Origin: Shinella sp032095155
GTDB taxonomy: Bacteria; Pseudomonadota; Alphaproteobacteria; Rhizobiales; Rhizobiaceae
NCBI RefSeq assembly: GCF_049199905.1
Contig: NZ_JBLZPK010000074.1
Coordinates: forward strand, 1 to 64,000
DNA length: 64,000 nt
Reading direction: 5' to 3'
Each line of letters begins with the position of its first letter. Position 1 is the first letter of the stretch. The position numbers and the translations under genes were made by a program. The notes under the pieces were generated by a model. That model was not told where the DNA came from and ran no database searches. It saw only the letters and a program-made list of their open reading frames with translations. This document shows, in pieces, positions 34,567 through 42,173 of this stretch.

Positions 34567-34629
34567 GCTGGTTCTCCGATGGTTGTGCCCGCTTGGGCAG
34601 AAGGTTTGGATGTCGGTGAGGCTGCAGAT

Positions 34630-35661
34630 TCAGGTTCGGCGGTGCGACAGGCTGAAGGTGAGGGCGAGTGCACCGATCAGCACGACGCCTTTCACGAAAT
34701 CCTGGATGTAATAGGGGGCGTTGAGCATGGTCAGGCCGTTGAGAAGCACGCCCACGAAGACCGCGCCGACGACCGTGCCGAAGACGTTTGGCCTGTTGGC
34801 GCCGAGCACCGCGTAGCCGATGAGGCTCGCTGCGACGGCGTCGAGCATCAGAGAGTTGCCGGCGCTGACGTCGCCGCGCCCCAGACGGGCGGCAAGCAGG
34901 ATGCCGCCGAGTGCTGCCAGGACGGACGAAATGACATAGGCTGTGAAGCGGTAGGTTTTCGTCGGTGCTCCCGCCAGATGGGCCGCGGTCTGCGAGCCGC
35001 CGACTGCATAGAAGACGCGCCCCCAGCGGGTTCTCTCCATGACGAACCAGAAGGCGAGCGCGACGACGCCAAGCACGATCACCGGAACCGGCACCACGCC
35101 TTCGACCCGGTATCGTCCGAGTGCTAGGAAGAATTCCGTGAACGATCCGGTCGCAGCACTTCCGTCGAGCAGGGCCATGCCGGGAGCGACGGAGCGCCCA
35201 CCCGTCGGAATGAGCTGGGCGCCGGCAAGCAGAAACAGCGTGCCGAGCGTCGCCAGAAGATCCGGAACGCGCAAGATGACGATGAGCAGCCCGTTGAACA
35301 GGCCGACGAGCAGGCCGATCAGCAGCGTACCGGCGATCGCCTCGAAGGCGGAGCCATTGAGCACGATGAGGATATAGGCAGCCGCCATCTGGCTGAGCGC
35401 CGCCATCGCGCCGACGGAGAGATCAAAGCCGCCGATAGCGCAGCTCACCGTGACACCGATGCCAAGCAGCGCCACGATTGCGACGGCCTGAAGAATGCTG
35501 AAGATATTGGCGACCCTGAGGAATGCCGGCTCGTTCAGCTGGAACACGACCATCATGGCAGCGAGCAGAACGAAGATGCCCGACTTTATGACGATGGTCT
35601 GCCAAGGCCAGCGCGACGATGCGCCGGTATGGTCGGAGGGTGACGATACTGTGATGGACAT
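34630..35661 (-). CDS. ABC transporter permease, ribose type (second system)
   Basis: 343 residues, mainly membrane segments. VTVSCAIGGFDLSVGAMAALSQMAAAYI and VPDLLATLGTLFLLAGAQLIPTGG are the family landmarks; the usual GG-T-L-GG-G stretch near the end is replaced by SLIGYAVLGANRPNVFGTVVGAVFVGVLLNGL. Start shares a base with the ATPase stop at 35661. It forms the channel for the protein encoded at 33502. Confidence 0.9.
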   Translation of the reverse strand: MSITVSSPSDHTGASSRWPWQTIVIKSGIFVLLAAMMVVFQLNEPAFLRVANIFSILQAVAIVALLGIGVTVSCAIGGFDLSVGAMAALSQMAAAYILIVLNGSAFEAIAGTLLIGLLVGLFNGLLIVILRVPDLLATLGTLFLLAGAQLIPTGGRSVAPGMALLDGSAATGSFTEFFLALGRYRVEGVVPVPVIVLGVVALAFWFVMERTRWGRVFYAVGGSQTAAHLAGAPTKTYRFTAYVISSVLAALGGILLAARLGRGDVSAGNSLMLDAVAASLIGYAVLGANRPNVFGTVVGAVFVGVLLNGLTMLNAPYYIQDFVKGVVLIGALALTFSLSHRRT

Positions 35662-37190
35662 TATATTGTTTCCAAATGCGGCTTCGCCGCCGGGGATGGT
35701 TCGAGGATTGCGGTTTCGTCCGGCGTATCTGGGCCGGCCTGGATCGCACCGTTTTCGATGGTCAGAATGCGATCTCCAACCTCCAGCGCCTCTTCGTAGT
35801 CACTCACGAAGACGATCGTCGCGCGCCCGGTGCTACTTGTTCGGATCGCGCGGATGATGTCGTCGCGCGCGCCGACATCAACGCCTTGGAAGGGTTCGTC
35901 GAGCAGCAGGAGCCTCGCGGGCTCCGCCTGCCATCGTGCGAGGACCACCTTCTGCTGGTTACCGCCCGACAGCGCCGTCAGTGGCACGTCGCGTGACTGT
36001 GCCTTGATGCCGAAAGTAGCGATGGCGTTGTCGGCAACGTTGCCTTCCTGACGGAGTGGCAGCAGGCCGTAAGAGCGCCAGCGGCGAAGAAAAGGAAAAC
36101 TGATCGTGCCCGCCAGAGAGGCAAAGGGGACAGTGGAGGGAAAGAACGATGTCCGCCACCGGTCTTCCCCGGCATAGAACACGCCTGAGGCTATCGACTG
36201 GGCAGGACCGGAAGGACGCCACTGCCGGTCCTCAAGCCACATTTCCCCCTGCGCAAGAGGCCACAGCCCGAAGATCGCGCCTGCAAGCGCACTCTTGCCG
36301 GAACCGAGCGGACCGGTGATCGCGATGATCTCGCCTGCGCCGACATCGAGGTCGAAGGTCGCCTCGCGTTTTCTCAAGCGAGCATTCCTGATACGGAAAA
36401 TCGGTGGCCCATGATCTGCCGGTCGCGGCCGAGCCGCCGGCAGGTCATGGCCGATCATGGCGCGGATTGCCGCGCCGATCTCGATGGGACGCGCGAAACT
36501 CGCCGCGATGCGGCCATCGCGCAGGACGACGACGCGGTCGGCAAGCCGGCGGATGTCGGCGGTCTTGTGCGAGACGTAGATGATGGCGACGCCGCTTGCC
36601 CGCAATCCTTCGATGACGCGGAAGAGTTTTTCCGTTTCAACCGCGGAAAGGCTGGCTGTCGGTTCGTCAAACAGCATGACTGTCGGGCGATGGCTGACGG
36701 CACGCGCGATTGCGATCAATTGCTGGTCGGCCAGCGAAACGTCGGCGAGCTGCGCATTGAGATTAATGTCCAGGCCGATCCTTTCGGCCCGCTCCTGCGC
36801 GCGTCGGCGCACATCGGCAGGCGTCGCGACCAATGGCCGGGCGCCGGTGCAGAAGATATCCAAGAGCAGGTTTTCGGCGACGCTGAGCGTCGGCACGCCG
36901 ACATCGGCGATCGACTGGTGAACCACGACTATGCCGTGTTCCTGCGCTTGGGCCGGAGACGATATATCGACGGTGCGGCCCTCGATTTCGATCGCACCCG
37001 AATCCGCCCGTTGAATGCCGCAGAGAATTTTGATCAGCGTCGACTTGCCTGCACCATTGGCGCCCATCAGTGCGACGATCTCCCCGGCATGCACATCGAT
37101 ATCGACGGAGCTGAGGGCACGGGTCGGACCATAGGACTTGGTGACGGAAGTTAACCGCAAAGCGGGTGGCGCAGGCCGCAATGCCGTCAT
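35661..37190 (-). CDS. ABC transporter double ATP-binding protein, ribose type (second system)
   Basis: 509 residues, two nucleotide-binding domains. Domain 1: Walker A GANGAGKST, signature region SLADQQLIAIARAV, Walker B VMLFDEPTASLSAVE. Domain 2: degenerate Walker A GPLGSGKSALA (here the Lys is kept, unlike most RbsA second domains), signature LSGGNQQKVVLARW and Walker B LLLLDEPFQGVDVGAR. It is the first gene of the minus-strand operon; about 70 bases upstream lies the 16-bp motif shared with the 24502 operon. No catabolic enzyme is linked to it. Confidence 0.92.
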   Translation of the reverse strand: MTALRPAPPALRLTSVTKSYGPTRALSSVDIDVHAGEIVALMGANGAGKSTLIKILCGIQRADSGAIEIEGRTVDISSPAQAQEHGIVVVHQSIADVGVPTLSVAENLLLDIFCTGARPLVATPADVRRRAQERAERIGLDINLNAQLADVSLADQQLIAIARAVSHRPTVMLFDEPTASLSAVETEKLFRVIEGLRASGVAIIYVSHKTADIRRLADRVVVLRDGRIAASFARPIEIGAAIRAMIGHDLPAARPRPADHGPPIFRIRNARLRKREATFDLDVGAGEIIAITGPLGSGKSALAGAIFGLWPLAQGEMWLEDRQWRPSGPAQSIASGVFYAGEDRWRTSFFPSTVPFASLAGTISFPFLRRWRSYGLLPLRQEGNVADNAIATFGIKAQSRDVPLTALSGGNQQKVVLARWQAEPARLLLLDEPFQGVDVGARDDIIRAIRTSSTGRATIVFVSDYEEALEVGDRILTIENGAIQAGPDTPDETAILEPSPAAKPHLETI

Positions 37191-37261
37191 TCTCGAGCTC
37201 CTTTCAGGGCATATCGAAGTCGATAAAACCTAGAAGGAGCACGGCATGCGGATAAGAAATA

Positions 37262-37277
37262 ATCTACTAATTTTATA
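37262..37277 (-). promoter_or_regulatory. 16-bp motif shared with the apiose-type operon
   Basis: On the minus strand TATAAAATTAGTAGAT, about 70 bases upstream of the ATPase start at 37190. It differs at one position from TATAAATTTAGTAGAT at 24355-24370. Here an ATCTA copy (minus strand 37280-37276) makes a dyad with TAGAT, ATCTA-N9-TAGAT. Confidence 0.55.
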
Positions 37278-37385
37278 GATAATTTTGATTTTAGCTTTCA
37301 CGCATCTGGCCTGCCCCCATTGAGTGAAGTGCTTGGGTCTGGTGGTCCGGATGGGGCGTTAGAATCCAGCAGCAGTTTTAGCCTG

Positions 37386-37408
37386 TGATTTCCACTGAGA
37401 GCTGACCC
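37386..37408 (+). repeat. left terminal inverted repeat of the IS21-family element
   Basis: 23 bases, starting TGATTTCCACTGAGAG, identical to the complement of 39852-39874. A related subterminal copy follows at 37411-37432. Confidence 0.9.
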
Positions 37409-37435
37409 AGCATTTCCACCGAGAAGTAACCCGCC

Positions 37436-38248
37436 TTAGGTATCGTTTGTGTTGGTCGTGGTGGTCAAGCTCCTCCGTTTTTCCTTTGTTGTTTTTGGCT
37501 CATGCGCCGAGCTGTTCTTGAAGCGGAAGCTGTCGTTTCCGGTTTCCAGGATGTGGCAGTGGTGGGTAAGCCGGTCGAGCAGCGCGGTGGTCATCTTGGC
37601 ATCTCCGAACACGCTGGCCCATTCGCTGAAGCTGAGGTTGGTTGTGATGATGACGCTGGTGCGCTCGTAGAGTTTGCTCAGCAGATGGAAGAGCAGTGCT
37701 CCGCCTGAGGCGCTGAACGGCAGGTATCCCAGCTCATCGAGAATGACGAGATCGGAATGGACGAGCCGATTGGCGATCTGCCCCGACTTGCCTTGAGCCT
37801 TCTCTTGCTCAAGCGCGTTGACCAGTTCGACTGTCGAGAAGAACCGGACCCGTTTGTGATGATGCTCGATGGGCTGGACGCCGATTGCTGTCGCGATATG
37901 TGTCTTGCCCGTTCCGCGACCACCGACCAGAACGATATTGTTGGCATCGTCGAGGAAGTCGCAGCGATGGAGTTGCTGCACGAGCGCCTCGTTGATCTCG
38001 CTGCTTGCGAAGTCGAAGCCATTCAGATCACGATAGGCCGGAAAGCGTGCCGTCTTGAGCTGGTAGGCGGTAGATCGAACCTCTCGTTCGGCCGTTTCCG
38101 TCTTCAGAAGCTGGGACAGGATCGGAATGGCGGCCTCGAACGCCGGCGATCCCTGCTCGGTCAAATCACCGACGGCGTGGGCCATGCCATGCATCTTCAA
38201 TTGCCGCAGCATGATGACGATCGCGCCGCTCGCTGGGTTATGACGCAT
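37436..38248 (-). CDS. istB: IS21-family transposition helper ATPase IstB
   Basis: 270 residues, the normal IstB length. Walker A GGRGTGKT at 109-116 and Walker B LVILDELGYLPFS are intact, as is the AAA+ sensor region VIITTNLSFSEWASVFGD. IstB binds DNA and ATP and activates the IstA transposase. Its start overlaps the istA end by 11 bases, the usual IS21 arrangement. The gene looks functional, but without a working istA it cannot move this element unless another copy supplies transposase. Confidence 0.93.
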   Translation of the reverse strand: MRHNPASGAIVIMLRQLKMHGMAHAVGDLTEQGSPAFEAAIPILSQLLKTETAEREVRSTAYQLKTARFPAYRDLNGFDFASSEINEALVQQLHRCDFLDDANNIVLVGGRGTGKTHIATAIGVQPIEHHHKRVRFFSTVELVNALEQEKAQGKSGQIANRLVHSDLVILDELGYLPFSASGGALLFHLLSKLYERTSVIITTNLSFSEWASVFGDAKMTTALLDRLTHHCHILETGNDSFRFKNSSAHEPKTTKEKRRSLTTTTNTNDT

Positions 38249-39765
38249 GGCGAACCTCCGTCTTTCTCAATGTATCGTATCGTTCGACATTGGCCTTGGG
38301 CTCATTGGTAAGCGTCAGTGCCTGAGGTGCGTCGAGGGTCGGCGGGGTGAAGGATTTGCCGTCGACGAGGCGATGCAGCAGGTTCAGCACATGCATCTTG
38401 CTTGGGACACCGGACTTCAGCGCCATGTCGATGGCCGAGAGCACCGCTTGTTCGTCGTGTTGAAGAACAAGAGCCAGGATATCGACCATCTCCCGGTCGC
38501 CGCCAGGCTTTTTTGAGCAGATATTGCTGCAGGGTCCGGAATGCGTCCGGTAGCTCGATGAACCGAGCACCATTGCGAAGGGCACCAGGCTTTCGCTGCA
38601 CGACCGCCAGATAATGCCGCCAGTCGTAGATCGTCTGCCCCGGCCGGTCGTGGGAGCGATCAATGACGCGGCGGTGCTCGCAGACGATCTGACCTTCTGC
38701 GGCGACGACGACACGATCCGGATAGACCCGAAGGCTCACCGGACGGTTGGCGAAGGATGCAGGCACGCTGTAGCGATTGCGCTCCAGATGCACGAGGCAG
38801 GTGGGTGTGACCCGCTTCGTATATTCGACGAACCCGTCGAACGGTCTGGAAACCGGCATCAGAGCCGGGGCTTCCTCGGTCCAGATGTCGGCAATCGTGC
38901 CGCGCATCTGACCGTGTGGTGTCTTTGCCCAGAACTCCTTGCATCGAAGCTCAAGCTAGTCGTTCAGTGCTTCCAGCGATGGAAAGCGCGGAACGGGTTG
39001 AAAGAACCGGTGACGCGCATCCTGCACATTCTTCTCGACCTGTCCCTTCTCCCAGCCGGACGCAGGATTGCAGAACTCGGGCTCGAACAGATAATGGCTG
39101 GCCATCGCCATGAAGCGGACGTTGACGTCGCGCTCCTTGCCACGGCCGACCTTGTCGATTGCTGTGCGCATATTGTCGTAGATGCCGCGGCCAGGGATGC
39201 CGCCAAACACGCGGAAGGCGTGATTATGGGCATCGAAGAGCATCTCATGCGTCTGCAGGAGATAGGCCCGAACGATGAAAGCCCGGCTGTAATTCAGCTT
39301 CGTATGGGCGACCTGCACCTTGGTCCGCTCATTGCCGATGATCGCCCAGTCTTCTGACCAGTCGAACTGGAAGGCTTCGCCCGGCTCAAACGCCAAGGGC
39401 ACAAATGTCCCGCGGCCCGTCGTCTGCAATTCTCTCTGCCGATCATCGCGCCATTCCCGAGCAAATGCCGCCACGCGATTGTAGGACCCCTCGTAGCCGA
39501 GGCTCACCAGGTCGCAGTGCAACTGCTTCATGGTCCGCTTCTGTTTGCGGTTCTTTTTGGCTTCCGTCATCAGCCAAGCCGACAGCCGGTCCGCAAACGC
39601 GTCAAGCTTGCTCGGTCGCTCCGGCACGTTGAACTTGGGCTCCACACCGCCGGCACGTAGATATTTGCGGATGGTATTCCGGGATAAGCCGGTTCTGCGG
39701 CAAATCTCCCAGATCGATAGATGCTCTCGAAAATGCCAGCGCCGGATAACGCTCAGTAACGCCAT
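38238..39765 (-). pseudogene. istA: IS21-family transposase IstA, broken by a stop codon and a frameshift
   Basis: Start ATG 39765 (MALLSVIRRWHFREHLS) leads into the N-terminal helix-turn-helix (ISIWEICRRTGLSRNTIRKYLR) and the integrase core (FQFDWSEDWAIIG...). The frame stops at TAG 38956-38958 after LEALND, exactly where the family continues with Trp-Leu. The next part (from LELRCKEFWAKTPHGQ) runs to a T6 tract at 38509-38514, where six instead of five bases shift the frame; the C-terminus then continues to 38238. Both lesions inactivate it. The shift is of +1 type, so the -1 slippage used by some IS elements does not explain it. Confidence 0.88.
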
Positions 39766-39851
39766 GTCGATCACTCCAGAGCCCCCGCTGAAAACATGCG
39801 AGGGACGGTTGAAACATGGGTCAATTCTCAATGGAAATATCAGGCTGCGCC

Positions 39852-39874
39852 GGGTCAGCTCTCAGTGGAAATCA
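39852..39874 (-). repeat. right terminal inverted repeat of the IS21-family element
   Basis: 23 bases ending GTGGAAATCA, exact complement of the left end. It cuts directly into a plus-strand coding frame that continues to 40172. Confidence 0.9.
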
Positions 39875-40172
39875 ACAAGCAGCCGTGACGCTCACATCGT
39901 CGTCCGGCGGCAACAGCCTTTCCGCGCTTGAAGCGCAACTCTCGGCGAAGGAGAACGAGCTTTCGGAGGCTGCGGACGAAGACGCCAAGGCCGAACTCAA
40001 GGACGCGATCGCGACCCTCAAGGCGGAGATTGCCGAGCTGAAGGCGGCGAAGGAGACGAGCTCCACGCAGCAGCAAGCGGGACAGAACACCGAGAGCGAC
40101 AACACCTCGCGCATCGGAACGCACAATTTCGAGGATGGCGATCCCTTCGGCGAGCGGGAAATGTACATCTGA
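39875..40172 (+). pseudogene. hypothetical protein, 5' part lost at the IS21-family insertion
   Basis: The frame has no start of its own; the ATG at 39816 lies inside the insertion sequence. The remaining 98 codons encode a Ser/Gly-rich lead (SSSGGNSLSALEAQLS) and a highly charged heptad-like stretch with AKENELSEAADEDAKAELKD and LKAEIAELKA, a probable coiled coil, ending GDPFGEREMYI. The missing N-terminal part is not found left of the element. I do not recognise the family. The stop is next to the convergent TetR gene end. Confidence 0.65.
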
Positions 40173-40841
40173 TCAGGTTTCAGGCACCGGGCGAACGCCG
40201 GTGCCGTGGACGAAGATGCGGATGCAACGCCGCATATAGTCCTTGCGCGCGTCAAGGCCCGGCCACTCGACGTGCGCACCCTTCTTCGTCACGATGGCGC
40301 CGAACATCATGTCCATCAGCATCCGTGCGGCGCTTGCGGTGTCATCGATGAACATCTGCCCGGCCTGCTTCTTCTCTTCCATCCAGTCGGCCAGCAGCGC
40401 ATGTGCCTTGTCGCCCCCGAGCCTGATCATCATCTCCCCGACCTCCGGATAGCGTGCAGCTTCCACGATCGTGAGATTGAGAAACGCTTCCCGCGCCTTA
40501 TCTTCCTCTTCGCTGATATCGACCTGAAAAATCTGTTCGAGCGCTTGCGACAGGTCAAGGCCGGCATAGTCGCCGGGAAGTGCCAGCATGGTGGTACGAT
40601 GCTGCTCGATGACGGCGCCGAGCAGGTCTGTCTTGGAGGGAAAGAGTTCATAAAGCGTGCGCTTTGATGCGCGGCAATGGGCGGCCACCTCGCTCATCGT
40701 GGTGCTGCCGTAGCCCTGGGTGAGGAATAGCTGGCGTGTTGCCTCGACGATTTTCGCGCGCTGCTCGGCTGGCGTTGCGAGTTTCGGGCGACCGCGAGCT
40801 TTGCGTTTGGCGGGTGGCGTTGTGTTCGGGGTCGCGCTCAT
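40173..40841 (-). CDS. TetR-family repressor of the adjacent RND pump
   Basis: 222 residues from ATG 40841. A start at 40901 is possible but would put the operator inside the coding region. The DNA-binding domain is clear (IVEATRQLFLTQGYGSTTMSEVAAHCRASKRTLYELFPSKTDLL, about residues 30-75), preceded by a basic, Pro-rich N-terminus (PPAKRKARGRPKL). The rest is the AcrR-like ligand domain. It diverges from the RND pump genes with the palindrome AATGTC-N8-GACATT between them, the usual design for drug-responsive pump control. Confidence 0.88.
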   Translation of the reverse strand: MSATPNTTPPAKRKARGRPKLATPAEQRAKIVEATRQLFLTQGYGSTTMSEVAAHCRASKRTLYELFPSKTDLLGAVIEQHRTTMLALPGDYAGLDLSQALEQIFQVDISEEEDKAREAFLNLTIVEAARYPEVGEMMIRLGGDKAHALLADWMEEKKQAGQMFIDDTASAARMLMDMMFGAIVTKKGAHVEWPGLDARKDYMRRCIRIFVHGTGVRPVPET

Positions 40842-40864
40842 GGGGTGTCCGGGAAGCAGCGGGA

Positions 40865-40894
40865 TTGACAATGTCGATTGCTGGACATTATTGG
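40865..40894 (+). promoter_or_regulatory. promoter and TetR-type operator of the RND pump
   Basis: TTGACA at 40865-40870 is followed by AATGTC-N8-GACATT (40870-40889) and TATTGG near 40889-40894 as a possible -10. The palindrome spans the space between the boxes, so a bound repressor would block transcription. Confidence 0.6.
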
Positions 40895-40958
40895 TACTCA
40901 TGAGTTTTGTAAATAACATGTGCTGGCAGAACACTCTGCCGTAAGCAGAAAAGGGTGC

Positions 40959-42173
40959 ATGATGCGCGCGAAAATCCTGTGGATCGGCCTTGTGGCCGCC
41001 GGCTTCGTTCTGGCCGCCTGTTCGGATCAGGGCAACGGGGGCACACCACCCGGTGGTACGCCTGCGGTGGAAGTGGGCTTCGTGGTGCTGAAAGCCCAAT
41101 CGGTTCCGCGCTATGCCCAACTCTCCGGCCGTGTCGTTGCCCATGCCACGGCGGAAATCCGCCCGCAGATCGACGGCATCATCGAAAGCATCGATTTCCG
41201 TGAAGGGCGCAAGGTCACAGCCGGCGATATCTTGTTCAAGGTGCGGGACGCGAAGTTCAGCGCAGCCTATGCTGCCGCTGCTGCATCGCTGTCGCGGGCG
41301 CAGGCGACCGAACAATCCGCACAGGCCACCTTCGATCGAAACGAGCGGCTGCAATCGCAGAGTGCGGTAAGCCAGCAGGTGCTGGACGAAGCCAAAGCGG
41401 CATTGCTGCAGGCCAAGGCGGACGTGGAATCGGCCAAAGCCAGCCTGGAGACCGCGCGCATCGACCTCGACAACACGACGATCAAGGCGCCGATCGACGG
41501 TATTATCGGCACGGCCAGCGTCAGTGTCGGCTCGCTTGTCACGCAGAACCAGACGGACGCGCTGGCGACCATTCGCCAGATCGACCCGGTCAATGTCGAT
41601 CTCGTCGATACGAGCTCCAATCTTCTGCGTATCCGGCAGGATGTCGAGGCCGGGCGCCTCGGCCGCGAGGGGGAGGGCGCGCCGAGCGTCAAGCTGACGC
41701 TGGAAAACGGTGCGGACTACGCCACCGCAGGTACAATTTCGCTCGCGACGGTCAATGTCAGCGAGAGCACCGGCACATTCACGCTGCGGGCGAGCTTTCC
41801 GAACCACGAACGCATCCTGCTGCCCGGCATGTTCGTGCGCGCGTCTGTCGATCTCGGCAGCATGCCGAACGCCTTCCTAGTGCCGCAGCGCGCGGTGCAG
41901 CGCGACGGCGCGGGCGAACCCATCGCCTATGTCGTCTCCGCTGACAACACGGTGGAGCAGCGCACGCTCGCCACGGGCGGCATGAGCGGCAATGACTGGA
42001 TCGTCACCGAGGGGCTGAAGGAGGGCGAGCGGCTGATCGTCGACGGCTTCCAGAAGATCTCCGCAGGCGCGGGCGTCACGCCCGTCGAGGCGACGATTGA
42101 TGCGGATGGCGTCGTCAAGCAATCCCTCACCAGCCCGGCCACGACCGGCGACGCGTCTGGAGTTGCGAAATGA
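40959..42173 (+). CDS. RND efflux periplasmic adaptor (membrane fusion lipoprotein)
   Basis: 404 residues. The signal ends in a lipobox (GFVLAAC), so the protein is lipid-anchored in the periplasm. Order: barrel-sandwich half (AEIRPQIDGIIESIDFREGRKVTAGDILFKV), alpha-hairpin (residues about 100-175, with many Ala/Gln heptads), second half (NTTIKAPIDGIIGTASVSVGSLV) and beta-barrel. This is the AcrA/MexA layout. ATGs at 40959 and 40962 are both usable. The stop overlaps the pump gene by four bases. No outer-membrane channel gene is present here, so a TolC from elsewhere must complete the pump. Confidence 0.92.
   Translation: MMRAKILWIGLVAAGFVLAACSDQGNGGTPPGGTPAVEVGFVVLKAQSVPRYAQLSGRVVAHATAEIRPQIDGIIESIDFREGRKVTAGDILFKVRDAKFSAAYAAAAASLSRAQATEQSAQATFDRNERLQSQSAVSQQVLDEAKAALLQAKADVESAKASLETARIDLDNTTIKAPIDGIIGTASVSVGSLVTQNQTDALATIRQIDPVNVDLVDTSSNLLRIRQDVEAGRLGREGEGAPSVKLTLENGADYATAGTISLATVNVSESTGTFTLRASFPNHERILLPGMFVRASVDLGSMPNAFLVPQRAVQRDGAGEPIAYVVSADNTVEQRTLATGGMSGNDWIVTEGLKEGERLIVDGFQKISAGAGVTPVEATIDADGVVKQSLTSPATTGDASGVAK

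Larger units (their letters stand above)
37386..39874 (-). mobile_element. IS21-family insertion sequence with defective istA
   Basis: 2489 bases bounded by perfect 23-bp inverted repeats: TGATTTCCACTGAGAGCTGA... at 37386-37408 and its complement at 39852-39874, beginning TG and ending CA. Inside each end is a second, imperfect copy (TTTCCACCGAGAAGTAACCC at 37413; the complement of TTTCCATTGAGAATTGACCC near 39818-39837), the multiple transposase-binding repeats typical of IS21. It carries istB intact and istA broken. No target duplication is visible (left flank GCCTG, right flank ACAAG), so one flank was probably rearranged afterwards. Confidence 0.9.

Noticed and set aside
38302..38714. Programmed frameshifting in istA at the A6 run
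   Set aside because: The change of frame is +1, while the A-AAA-AAG slippery design gives -1; an in-frame stop upstream already breaks the gene.
40842..41807. N-terminal extension of the TetR frame to 544 residues
   Set aside because: The extra part is the antisense of the RND adaptor gene; the TetR domain begins at 40841.
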